Source: Catenovulum maritimum (GTDB lineage Bacteria > Pseudomonadota > Gammaproteobacteria > Enterobacterales > Alteromonadaceae). Taken from it: a DNA stretch of 64,000 nucleotides. The position numbers were made by a program, and so were the translations under genes. The stretch covers positions 1 to 64,000 of the forward strand of contig NZ_KQ130497.1 of NCBI RefSeq assembly GCF_001050375.1, given 5' to 3'. The stretch's first letter is position 1. The number at the start of each line of letters is the position of its first letter. The notes under the pieces are model-generated. The model saw only the letters and a program-made list of their open reading frames with translations, did not search any database and was not told the origin of the DNA. Of the stretch, positions 30,891 to 39,404 are shown piece after piece.

Positions 30891-32074
30891 TGTTGTTGCA
30901 GTCTAATGCTTGTTTCACCAAGGTAATCAGAGTTTTAATTCTGGTTACCTTGGTGGTCAGTGTATCGAGCCAAGCTAATTTCCTAGCCCGTTTAAACAGC
31001 CAAGCGAGTTTAGTCAAACATGATATTTCTAAGACGATAAAAGTTGAGTTTAGTCATAAGGCGAGTGTCGACGATGATTTGGTCAAAGCAAAACTACATG
31101 AGTACCAAATTGATGATGTGAACTTTTATTATATGGATGTTAAATCTGTTTTTTGTGGTGAAAACATCTGTAAGGTAGACAAAGTTAGGCTGCATTGGGA
31201 TCAATTTGGTCATTATCATGAATTAGAGTTAGGCACAGGGATTAAGTTAGAAAAGGGAAATGCATTAGATTTTGAATTGGAAGATTATATCAAGTTAGAT
31301 CAAATATTGGCGAATAAAAATTCGACACTGTCGAGCTTAGAAAAATTTGAACTCGTCACCACAGGCTCAACAGAATCTGCTGGTATAGATGGTTTTTCAG
31401 GGGCGACAACCTACATCAAAAATGAAGATTATATCAAAGGAGCTATCTGGACTTGCTATACTCTTTGGCATTATGTAAATGGTCCAGTAAGCCAGATTAT
31501 TAGAAATATGTCTGCTGAGTCTTATTCTGTAAATGAGCTCACCCAAATGTCAACTGGAAGCTGGATTGAGCAACACTATGCCTTAGAGCAGCTCAGCGCA
31601 AAACAATCCTATGATGCTAAAACAATTGAGAAGGTTTTATCCTTAGTCTCAAATGCAAATTTAGAACTTTCTCAGGCTATTATTAGCTATGTGAAAGCTG
31701 CACCAAAACGTGTTTTATCTTCTACAATTATAGAAATATTATCATCAGAGAATTCTCATATTGTGGGATTAGCACTTAATTTAGTTAAAGATAAATCGCG
31801 ACAAGATCCGTTGATATTTAACGCCGAGTTTTATCAAGAATTAGTTAAGGTTGCTGCTAGTTTTAAGCATTACCCTTATGTACACCAAACGCTCTCTATT
31901 TTACAGCAGAGTAATCTTCAAAATAGCAGTATTCAAGCTCGCTTGCTCACTATGCTTGAGAGCGATAATTTTATGATAGCTAGAGCGGTTTATTGGCATT
32001 TATTAGAATTTTCAGAACTGAATAGTAATAAGATGATGCAGTCATTTTATCAATTTAATCAAGATAGACTGTAG
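30890..32074 (+). CDS. Periplasmic protein with an FMN-attachment (flavinylation) motif
   Basis: An export signal (about residues 13-29) is followed by a domain of about 170 residues with paired cysteines (FCGENICKVD). The segment D167-G-F-S-G-A-T173 matches the ApbE recognition motif D-G-x-[ST]-G-A-[ST], in which FMN is bound to the Thr, as in NqrC and RnfG. Downstream, WTCYTLWHYVNGP and a C-terminal stack of alpha-helical repeats (about 220-390, HEAT-like) complete it. ATG overlaps the oxidoreductase stop by one base, so it is translationally coupled and is the obvious electron partner of that enzyme. I do not recognise the full family; flavinylation is inferred. Confidence 0.65.
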   Translation: MLLQSNACFTKVIRVLILVTLVVSVSSQANFLARLNSQASLVKHDISKTIKVEFSHKASVDDDLVKAKLHEYQIDDVNFYYMDVKSVFCGENICKVDKVRLHWDQFGHYHELELGTGIKLEKGNALDFELEDYIKLDQILANKNSTLSSLEKFELVTTGSTESAGIDGFSGATTYIKNEDYIKGAIWTCYTLWHYVNGPVSQIIRNMSAESYSVNELTQMSTGSWIEQHYALEQLSAKQSYDAKTIEKVLSLVSNANLELSQAIISYVKAAPKRVLSSTIIEILSSENSHIVGLALNLVKDKSRQDPLIFNAEFYQELVKVAASFKHYPYVHQTLSILQQSNLQNSSIQARLLTMLESDNFMIARAVYWHLLEFSELNSNKMMQSFYQFNQDRL

Positions 32075-32083
32075 CTAAGCTAA

Positions 32084-32674
32084 ATGTCTAATTTAAGCGC
32101 GATGAGCGAAGCACAGCTGACCAAGCTAATTCAGCAGGTTCAAAAAGGTAAACAATCGGCCTTTATGCAGCTGGTTAGTGCTTATCAAACGGCTTTGCGC
32201 GGTTTTGTCGCGATGCGATTAAATTCACCACAATATGTTGATGACATAGCGCAAGAGTCTTTTTTACTGGCATTTGACAAAATAAGTCAGCTTGAAAACC
32301 CAACTCACTTTAAGGCTTGGTTGTTTGGCATAGCGCAAAATTTAATTCGTAACCATAATCGAAAGTTTGATCCCCTTAAATATAACGATGAAGACGCAGA
32401 GGTATTAAATACCTTGATCACCCAGCAGCTCGAAACTGAACTGACTATTTCGGATTCAGAAAATTTAATTCAGCAGTTATTAACGTGTGTCAAATCACTT
32501 AACCAAGACATTCAGCAATTAGTAGAAAAATTTTATATTGAAAATTGCTCCTTGAAAGATTTAACCCAGCTCTACCAAGTGAAACATTCAACCATAACCA
32601 TGCGGCTTCATCGTGCTCGCGGTTTATTACGTGAGTGCGTTGAACAAGAGTTGAAAAAGGATCACCATGAATAA
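32084..32674 (+). CDS. ECF-type RNA polymerase sigma factor
   Basis: The 196-residue protein has sigma-2 (about 25-95; QLVSAYQTALRGFVAMRLNSPQ, VDDIAQESFLLAFDKI and FKAWLFGIAQNLIRNHNRK) and sigma-4 (about 130-185; LNQDIQQLVEKFYIENCSLKDLTQLY followed by HSTITMRLHRARGLLRE). The wording is that of ECF factors common in Planctomycetes and Verrucomicrobia, where they also sit beside FecR-LamG genes and sulfatases. It begins 9 nt after the previous stop and overlaps the FecR gene by 8 nt, the classic sigma/anti-sigma coupling. Confidence 0.92.
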   Translation: MSNLSAMSEAQLTKLIQQVQKGKQSAFMQLVSAYQTALRGFVAMRLNSPQYVDDIAQESFLLAFDKISQLENPTHFKAWLFGIAQNLIRNHNRKFDPLKYNDEDAEVLNTLITQQLETELTISDSENLIQQLLTCVKSLNQDIQQLVEKFYIENCSLKDLTQLYQVKHSTITMRLHRARGLLRECVEQELKKDHHE

Positions 32675-34241
32675 AGCACAGGAAAAATTAGTTGCTCAAT
32701 ATTTAGCTGGCGAAGATGTTGGACAAGCAATTATCCAAGCTTGTAAAGACGATCCAAGCCTACTAAAAGCCTTATCCCAAGAAGTTGCCTTTGCGCGCTT
32801 GTTAAATTTTAGTTTACAGGCACAAACGGAAGAATCTTTTAATTTAAAGCTAGCGCAAGCGCTAAAGAAAAAACCGTCATTAAGTTGGTTTGATAAATTA
32901 GTTGCTCGATTTAATTTTGATTCTCGTTTGCTATTAAAACCTGTTCTTATGTATACAGTGGCTTTCGCTTTTGTGGGCGGGATTTGGTTGGCACAACCTA
33001 AGTCTGTTGGCGTTGTATACAATGTGATAGAGGCTAAAACCAATTCTGGTGACTTATTCGCGGGCAATACAATTAAAACTGGGCAGTTTGATTTAATAGA
33101 GGGCTATGCCGAAATTAAATTAGAGAATGGGGTGACTTTAGTATTAGAAGCGCCTATTCAACTTAAAGTGAAAAATCCTGACCATGTAATTTTAAGTGAA
33201 GGTAATTTAATTGCTCGCGTCCCTCAGCAAGCTATTGGGTTTAAAATAGATACTCCGAGCTCTGAAATTGTCGATTTAGGCACTGAATTCGCGGTTAAAG
33301 TCAATAAAACCGGAAAATCTGAAGTTCATGTGTTGGAAGGAGAAGTTAAGGCTAGAGCTTCCAAAGAGCATAATTTTGAGCATTTAACAGTTAATCAGGC
33401 CAGAGCGTATTCTTTATCTCAGCAAGTGCGTGTCATTGAAAGCCAACCTGATGTATTTATGCGCGCTTTACCTGGGCATTCAGTTGAAAACCCAGATTAT
33501 TTGCATTGGTCATTCGATGAAAAACTCGATAATGCTTACGCCTGTAGTGGGCCTGGCATCAATGATTTATGCTACCCGGCCTACGCTAAATCATTGGCTA
33601 GTCCTCAACCCGAGCAAGCTTTTGGACCAGAACAAGTCAGCGGGAAATTCAACCAAGCACTTTACTTTAATGGTGAAAATACTTGGTTGGATACTGAATT
33701 TTCCGGCATAGAAGGTAGTAATCCTAGAACCGTCGCGTTTTGGCTAAAATTACCGGCTGATTTTTCGGTCGATAAAGGTTTTGGCATTTTAAGTTGGGGC
33801 TTGTCTGAAAAGCTGTCTGCATGGCAAATTTCACCGAATCCTAATCCAGATTTAGCACCTCTAGGTAGTATGAGAATAGGGACAAACCACGGTGTTGTGA
33901 TTGGCACTCAACCGCTTAATGACGAAAAATGGCATCATGTCTCTATTGTGCTTTTTGGTGGTGAACAGGCTGATTTATCAACCCATGTATTGATTTATAT
34001 AGATGGTAAATTAGAAAAAACAGCCAATAAATCAATTGGTAAAGTAGACACAGAAACCAATCACCCTAAATCTAGACCCTTATCTATTGGCCGCAATCTA
34101 GCCTTTACCAACCCGAATAATAAGCTACAAACTAAACGCTTTTTTCAAGGCTGGTTAGATGAGATTTATGTCTTTGATACAGCTCTAAATAAACAGCAAA
34201 TCCTGCGCTTAATGCAAAACAATAAAGTTGATAAAAACTAA
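32667..34241 (+). CDS. FecR-type transmembrane regulator fused to a LamG-like domain
   Basis: The N-terminal 90 residues are cytosolic and anti-sigma-like (AQYLAGEDVGQAIIQACKDD). One membrane segment spans about 92-110 (LMYTVAFAFVGGIWLAQP). The FecR domain is at about 125-260 (GNTIKTGQFDLIEGYAEIKLENGVTLVLEAP; DLGTEFAVKVN; VHVLEGEVKA). A LamG/concanavalin-A-like domain fills about 285-520 (ALYFNGENTWLDTEF; VAFWLKLPADF; GWLDEIYVFDTALN), which usually binds sugars or proteins. It is probably the periplasmic sensor that releases the sigma factor next door, a signal route not needing a TonB receptor. The sulfatase starts 9 nt later. Confidence 0.9.
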   Translation: MNKAQEKLVAQYLAGEDVGQAIIQACKDDPSLLKALSQEVAFARLLNFSLQAQTEESFNLKLAQALKKKPSLSWFDKLVARFNFDSRLLLKPVLMYTVAFAFVGGIWLAQPKSVGVVYNVIEAKTNSGDLFAGNTIKTGQFDLIEGYAEIKLENGVTLVLEAPIQLKVKNPDHVILSEGNLIARVPQQAIGFKIDTPSSEIVDLGTEFAVKVNKTGKSEVHVLEGEVKARASKEHNFEHLTVNQARAYSLSQQVRVIESQPDVFMRALPGHSVENPDYLHWSFDEKLDNAYACSGPGINDLCYPAYAKSLASPQPEQAFGPEQVSGKFNQALYFNGENTWLDTEFSGIEGSNPRTVAFWLKLPADFSVDKGFGILSWGLSEKLSAWQISPNPNPDLAPLGSMRIGTNHGVVIGTQPLNDEKWHHVSIVLFGGEQADLSTHVLIYIDGKLEKTANKSIGKVDTETNHPKSRPLSIGRNLAFTNPNNKLQTKRFFQGWLDEIYVFDTALNKQQILRLMQNNKVDKN

Positions 34242-34250
34242 GGTACTTTG

Positions 34251-35882
34251 ATGGCAATAAAACATTTCTCAATTCTGATATTTTCACTCTTTTGTCTAAG
34301 TTGTTCTCAACTAGAGCAAACTCAATCAGTTACAGATAAGAACGTAAAACCTAACGTCTTGTTTATTTCAATTGACGATTTAAGACCTGAGCTTGGTGTT
34401 TACGGTTCTAAAATTGCCAAAACGCCATTTATCGACCAAATTGCAGCAGGCGGAATTACCTTTAAAAATGCTTATGCTCAGCAAGCGATATGTGGCCCAT
34501 CACGCGCTAGTGTGATGACAGGCTTGCGCCCAGATACTTTGGAAGTGACCCACAATTACGTTAAGTTTCGTCATAAATATCCTGATGTTGAAACTATACC
34601 TCAGCACTTTATGAAACATGGTTATAATGCATCATTTGTCGGTAAAATCTTTCATCATGGTGATAAAGACAGTGAAAACTCATGGAACTGGCCTGCCGCG
34701 TTCGATCAACTTCCACAAGATATAAAAAGACCAGGTCGTTATGCACTAGATGAAAATTTCCAATTACAAAAAGAAAACAAAAAAGCCATGTTTGCTAAAT
34801 ATGGTGAGCAAGCTAAATACGGTTTAGGTAGTGGCCCTGCAATTGAGGGTGCAGATGTCGCTGATACAGCATACAAAGATGGTTATCACACTGAGGTTGC
34901 ATTAAAAACGTTAGAGCAATTGGTTGAGCAGTCAGACAAACCCTTCTTTTTTGGTTTTGGTATGAATAAACCTCACCTGCCGTGGATAGCACCCAAAAAA
35001 TATTGGGATTTGTACAATAAACAAGATATTGCGCTTGCAGAACATAGTCTAGCGCCAACCAATGCTGCAGCCATGGGATTACATGCCTCGTTTGAACTTA
35101 GAACTTTTTCTAATGTGCCTAATTTTGGTGATTTACCAGATGATCTTTCCCTAGATTTAAAACATGCATATTTGGCTTGTATTAGTTATGTTGATGCGCA
35201 AATAGGGAAAGTTTTCGCTAAGTTGAAGGCACTGGATGTGTTAGATAATACAATCGTTATTATCTGGAGCGATCATGGTTACCATTTAGGTGATAAAGGT
35301 ATTTGGGGAAAAGCAAGCAATTATGAAATTGCGACTCGCGTCCCTTTGATTATCTCAACGCCTGAAACCCGCAGAACAGGTAAAGCCTTGTCTACAGAAG
35401 CTTTAGTCGAGTTGATAGATATTTACCCAACGCTTGCCGAATTAGCAAATATTAGTAAGCCTAAACAAGCCGAAGGCTTAAGCTTAACACCCCTAATTAC
35501 TAACCCTGATTTAGCTTGGCAAGATTCAGCTTTAAGCCAGTTTCCAACACCTGCATTAAGAGAATGGGGGGCTTACCCACTTAGAAAAGGTATGCGCGAA
35601 ACTTATTTCGGTCCTTTAATTGAGCAGGTTGAAGACAAGATAAAACAGCAGCAAAAACAAAAGTGGGACAGAGAACTGTTTGAACAAAATTTAATGGGGT
35701 ATTCATTAAGAACAAAAAACCATCGCTTAATTGCGTGGTTAGATACTAAAAATTTAAGCCAAAAAGCTATTTATATCGAACTGTATGATCATCAAGTCGA
35801 TCCGCATGAAACGGTCAACGTTGCAGAGCAAAACCCCGAAATAGTTAAAGCCTTAGTTGCTAAGCTTTACCAAAGAATCTAA
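34251..35882 (+). CDS. Sulfatase (S1 family, iduronate-sulfatase-like)
   Basis: ATG 34251 has AAGG upstream; an in-frame TTG one codon earlier is less likely. A hydrophobic signal ends near CLSC (about residue 19), perhaps a lipoprotein. The N-terminal metal site is LFISIDDLRPELGVYG. The formylglycine cysteine is C81 in CGPSRASVMTGLRPDT, the C-x-P-S-R form. VGKIFHHG, GFGMNKPHLPWIAPKKYW and IWSDHGYHLGDKGIWGKASNYE complete the active site. The overall wording is that of iduronate-2-sulfatase-like S1 enzymes. It would remove sulfate from an algal oligosaccharide in the periplasm, and is the last gene of the five-gene operon, followed by a strong terminator. Confidence 0.95.
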   Translation: MAIKHFSILIFSLFCLSCSQLEQTQSVTDKNVKPNVLFISIDDLRPELGVYGSKIAKTPFIDQIAAGGITFKNAYAQQAICGPSRASVMTGLRPDTLEVTHNYVKFRHKYPDVETIPQHFMKHGYNASFVGKIFHHGDKDSENSWNWPAAFDQLPQDIKRPGRYALDENFQLQKENKKAMFAKYGEQAKYGLGSGPAIEGADVADTAYKDGYHTEVALKTLEQLVEQSDKPFFFGFGMNKPHLPWIAPKKYWDLYNKQDIALAEHSLAPTNAAAMGLHASFELRTFSNVPNFGDLPDDLSLDLKHAYLACISYVDAQIGKVFAKLKALDVLDNTIVIIWSDHGYHLGDKGIWGKASNYEIATRVPLIISTPETRRTGKALSTEALVELIDIYPTLAELANISKPKQAEGLSLTPLITNPDLAWQDSALSQFPTPALREWGAYPLRKGMRETYFGPLIEQVEDKIKQQQKQKWDRELFEQNLMGYSLRTKNHRLIAWLDTKNLSQKAIYIELYDHQVDPHETVNVAEQNPEIVKALVAKLYQRI

Positions 35883-35901
35883 TCCAGCTAGTTAAAAGGC
35901 T

Positions 35902-35938
35902 AAAAAGCGCGTGAAGAATTGCTCTAAACGCGCTTTTT
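35902..35938 (+). terminator. Rho-independent terminator of the sulfatase operon
   Basis: A 10-bp stem (AAAAAGCGCG / CGCGCTTTTT) with a 17-nt loop, ending in a T-run, lies 20 nt after the sulfatase stop. Confidence 0.85.
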
Positions 35939-35992
35939 GTTTATCTGCAAAACTTCTTATTGAATTCACGTAAGAGGATTTGTTTTTTTGAT

Positions 35993-36856
35993 TTAGTGCT
36001 TAGCAAAAGGATCAAACACGTATTTTTCGTAACTGTTGTCTATGCCATCAATATATTTGTTTCTCAATTTAAATAACTTTCGTTTTGAGATACCGACAGA
36101 TACTAATGCTTGATTAAAGTGTTGTTGCCAGAGTCGCTGTAAGCTTCCATCTTCATAAGCTGTTATTAACCCTTTTTCGATTCTATAAATTTTATTTTGA
36201 TGCTCTGTACCCATAAAAAAGAAGCGGGGTAGTGGGTAATATAAGAGAATTTTTTCGTCGATAGTTAAGCCTTCGACATGGCTAAAATTTGTTAAAGCGC
36301 CATTAATTTGAGATGCACCAATAGGAAAGAAGTTACCGCGCTCATTCGCGACCATATGAAATAGGCCTTCAATATATTTTCCAGTATGTACTTTAAAGCC
36401 ATTATCTTTGAGTATGTCGGTGTCTAGCCAGCCTTTGCCTTGAATCATAGAAAATGTCATCAGTTCATTGCGGGATGAAATGGAGTATCCTCTTGCTTTT
36501 AAGTCTTTCGAAATCAGTGGTACTCGATATCCAATAATGCCAAGTAAAACAGGAAAGTTTGCATGAGAAAAATTGTGTAGGGATTCTTTTTTTACTGAAT
36601 TCGCAAAAATAAAATTTTCATAGTTACCTGAATTAGCCTCAACCATATAGCGGCTTGGTGGAACGGCTTCTGAGGTCACTTTTAGTTGATAAGTACCAAA
36701 TTCATCAACTGTTTTTTCTAGCGCTAGGCTTAGCGCTTGGTATTCGTAACTATCCTCAGTTACGCCATCAAAAGCAGCTTGTAATGTGTATATGGTTTTG
36801 GCATAGCTTGGTGTACAAATCAGTATTGATATTAGTGCAAGCGCAGTTCTAATCAT
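35993..36856 (-). CDS. Periplasmic solute-binding-protein-like protein
   Basis: ATG 36856 was chosen: GAAGG lies six bases upstream and a signal peptide (IRTALALISILICTPSYA) follows, while a longer frame starting 17 codons earlier lacks one. The 287-residue protein resembles family-3 solute-binding folds found as stand-alone sensors or binding proteins in Alteromonadales: SEAVPPSRYMVEANSGNYENFI, GYRVPLISKDLK, and a C-terminal EKGLITAYEDGSLQRLWQQHF. No transporter genes accompany it. The ligand is unknown. Confidence 0.7.
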   Translation of the reverse strand: MIRTALALISILICTPSYAKTIYTLQAAFDGVTEDSYEYQALSLALEKTVDEFGTYQLKVTSEAVPPSRYMVEANSGNYENFIFANSVKKESLHNFSHANFPVLLGIIGYRVPLISKDLKARGYSISSRNELMTFSMIQGKGWLDTDILKDNGFKVHTGKYIEGLFHMVANERGNFFPIGASQINGALTNFSHVEGLTIDEKILLYYPLPRFFFMGTEHQNKIYRIEKGLITAYEDGSLQRLWQQHFNQALVSVGISKRKLFKLRNKYIDGIDNSYEKYVFDPFAKH

Positions 36857-37034
36857 TGCAAAGCCTTCAAAGTTTATTTGGTTAATGCATGCTATCCTTT
36901 TTTGCATATGCTTAATGTTACAATAATATAAAGATCATATGTTATCAATGTTTAATTTTGGTAATCGCCACGATGGGCTCCACTTACAATTTCGGCCTAA
37001 CCCCTGGCAATTTTACGCTAACTGCATTTCAGTT

Positions 37035-37946
37035 TTAGTTAAGGATCGCTCTTAATTGGCCCGACAGTTTAGGCGGCTTCTTACTTATTCCAAATCTAAG
37101 GATAGACTCATCTTTGCTACTAAGCCAAGATTTAAATAACCTGTCCCAAATTGCTAAACAAGAACCAAAGTTTCTATTGAAATGTTTTTCGTCTAGGCTG
37201 TGGTGAATTTGATGTTGTGCAGGGCTAATAAACAACTTTTCTAACCTTCCAAACCCAATATATATGTGGCTGTGACGTAAATTGGACAGGACTAGATTGA
37301 ATGTAAAATTGAAAATATTTACACCCAAAATTTCTATCACAGTTATTTTTCCTGAGAATAGATACATGAATATGCCACTTGTTATCCCAGTCACAAATAG
37401 CCAGCGCAAATTATTGATTAAAAATTCAATGCTATGGACTCTATACAAAGTAAAAGGCGTCAGCGTGGTTGCACTGTGATGTATTGCATGAAAACGCCAT
37501 AAAAAAGGGACTTTATGATACAACCAGTGAACAAAGAACCGAGAAAAATCTTCAAGGATAAATAAGCTGAAGCTAAATAAAAATATTAAGCTCAAATGAG
37601 GTAGAGAAATAAGATCGCCCATCCCAAAGAAATTTATGAGAGCTCGATTGATATTTATCGCCACAGAGAGTTGATCCCATACTATTGGGGTGAGAATTAA
37701 CACCAACAGCACTTGATTACATGCCATCCAAAAATAATCATGCTTAGTAGAACGATTCCACCAATATTTTGGATTGAAAAATATGCCACTAATATTGATG
37801 TTATTTTGAGGTTTAATTTTTGTGTAGATGATCACCACTGGCATTGAAGCTAAAAGATACAGCCAATAAATACGGCTAGCTGGGTTTATTAACCAATTAA
37901 ATTGTTCTGCCAATTGATTTATCCAAGCTAAATATTCTGAGTTCAT
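37035..37946 (-). CDS. Fatty acid hydroxylase / sterol desaturase family membrane protein
   Basis: Three histidine motifs of the di-iron family are clear: HWLYH, HAIHH and, near the end, HQIHH. Four to five hydrophobic segments surround them. The start is uncertain: the frame runs further upstream, but the first 53 codons overlap the divergent imelysin promoter and signal peptide and look non-coding (FFFFF run). MNSEYLAWINQLAEQFNWL looks like a natural start, though no ribosome-binding site is visible. A hydroxylase acting on a lipid is inferred from the family. Confidence 0.8.
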   Translation of the reverse strand: MNSEYLAWINQLAEQFNWLINPASRIYWLYLLASMPVVIIYTKIKPQNNINISGIFFNPKYWWNRSTKHDYFWMACNQVLLVLILTPIVWDQLSVAININRALINFFGMGDLISLPHLSLIFLFSFSLFILEDFSRFFVHWLYHKVPFLWRFHAIHHSATTLTPFTLYRVHSIEFLINNLRWLFVTGITSGIFMYLFSGKITVIEILGVNIFNFTFNLVLSNLRHSHIYIGFGRLEKLFISPAQHQIHHSLDEKHFNRNFGSCLAIWDRLFKSWLSSKDESILRFGISKKPPKLSGQLRAILN

Positions 37947-38015
37947 AAAAAAGAAGAAAAAGTATTCATAAGCCAAGTATATCATTTTATTATTGCTAGT
38001 ATAATTGATATTGCA

Positions 38016-38034
38016 AATGATAGTGGTTATCATT
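38016..38034 (+). promoter_or_regulatory. Fur box
   Basis: AATGATA-N5-TATCATT, a 19-bp site with perfect 7-bp arms, close to the Fur consensus, lies 25 nt upstream of the imelysin start. It sits between two divergent genes and may serve both. Confidence 0.7.
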
Positions 38035-38058
38035 ACCATGATCATAAAAGGAGATGTA

Positions 38059-39288
38059 ATGAACAAATTTTTAATTTCAATCGCGGCTTGCTCTGGTCTT
38101 GCCATTCTTTCAGCTTGTGATGATGATACGACTAATGTATCTGAAGCTGAAGTTAAACAGAATTATGTTGCAATGGCACATGCTGCATACAGTGATTCTT
38201 TAATGACTGCTAAACTTTTAAAAAGCTCAGTTGAAAGCTTTATTGCTACACCGACTGAAGCAAATTTAGAGCTTGCTAGAGCTGCATATAAAGAGGCTAG
38301 AATCCCATACCAGCAATCAGAAATTATGCGCTGGGATAGTGTTATTACAGTTGGGGATAACCTAGATCTCGCTGCTGATGGTGGTCCTTCTAGTGTCGAT
38401 GAATGGGAAGGACAAGTGAATGCTTGGCCATTAGATGAAAACCATATAGATGCCATTATTGCGGGTAACCAAGCGATTAATCTTGATCTACTCATAGCTG
38501 AAAATGGCGCAGATGATAATGATGCCAATGTGACAACTGGTGTCCATGCCGTTGAATACATGTTATGGGGCGCAGATACGCACGGCACTGATGCTGGTGC
38601 CGGAGAAAGAGCGGCATCAGATTTTGCTAATGATGGTAGTTGTGCTGATACTTTATGTCAACGACGAGCGGATTACTTAATGGCTGCGACCGAATTACTG
38701 GTGACTGATTTAACGGATATGCTTGCAGAATGGACTCCAACAGCTCAACAAACCTCGGGTACTTTGGCGCATAATTTTGTAAATAGCGATTTAGCAATAG
38801 ATTACATGGTTGGTTCAATTCGTGCGATGGCAACAGATGAATTAGCTTCGGCACGTATGAACTCAGGTTTATTATTAGGTGATCCTGAAGAAGAGCATGA
38901 TTGTTTTAGTGACTTAAGTCATGTTGCAATTTATTATAACTTTCAAGGTGTTAAAAATGCCTTTTATGGCAAATATCAATCGAGTGCACACTCAGTAACA
39001 GGCGCTAGCCTAGCTGATTTGATTAAAAGTAAAAATAAAGATTCTTTTAACCGAATTGATAGTGCTTTATCGAGTATTGAAACGAAAATGTACCAAATCT
39101 TAGAAGTGGGTGAACGTGCTCAAAACCCAATTAAGTTCGACCAAATAATTGGTCAGTCTACAGATGGCGCTGAAAGAGTTATCGCTAAAAGTGCAGTTAA
39201 TGAACTTATATCGCTTGATGTTGAACTGGTATTGTTAAAAGAAATTTTATCTTTGCAGTATATAGATAGTGCTGGTGATGGCGATTAA
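38059..39288 (+). CDS. Imelysin family lipoprotein
   Basis: ATG 38059 follows AAGGAG. The lipoprotein signal ends AILSAC (Cys 19). The 409-residue body is helical and carries the family GxHxxE motif as TGVHAVEYMLWG, preceded by WPLDENHIDAIIAGNQ. Imelysins are iron-regulated periplasmic proteins linked to iron uptake (the older peptidase idea is weakly supported). The Fur box directly upstream supports iron control. A terminator follows, then a di-heme oxidoreductase gene, the usual partner of imelysins in these loci. Confidence 0.92.
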   Translation: MNKFLISIAACSGLAILSACDDDTTNVSEAEVKQNYVAMAHAAYSDSLMTAKLLKSSVESFIATPTEANLELARAAYKEARIPYQQSEIMRWDSVITVGDNLDLAADGGPSSVDEWEGQVNAWPLDENHIDAIIAGNQAINLDLLIAENGADDNDANVTTGVHAVEYMLWGADTHGTDAGAGERAASDFANDGSCADTLCQRRADYLMAATELLVTDLTDMLAEWTPTAQQTSGTLAHNFVNSDLAIDYMVGSIRAMATDELASARMNSGLLLGDPEEEHDCFSDLSHVAIYYNFQGVKNAFYGKYQSSAHSVTGASLADLIKSKNKDSFNRIDSALSSIETKMYQILEVGERAQNPIKFDQIIGQSTDGAERVIAKSAVNELISLDVELVLLKEILSLQYIDSAGDGD

Positions 39289-39314
39289 ATTAATCTGATG
39301 ATTATTTTTTATTG

Positions 39315-39338
39315 GGCCTGTTTTATGACAGGCTTTTT
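39315..39338 (+). terminator. Rho-independent terminator after imelysin
   Basis: GCCTG-N8-CAGGC followed by TTTTT. The stem is short, so read-through to the next gene is possible. Confidence 0.65.
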
Positions 39339-39404
39339 AGATCATACGGATGGAATCTTTCGACAACATTCCCATATCCGTTCATTTTATTGCTTAGGTC
39401 GAAA

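Noticed and set aside
37947-38105. Longer N-terminus of the fatty acid hydroxylase-like protein
   Set aside because: It would overlap the Fur box and the imelysin signal-peptide codons, and its sequence is not conserved-looking.
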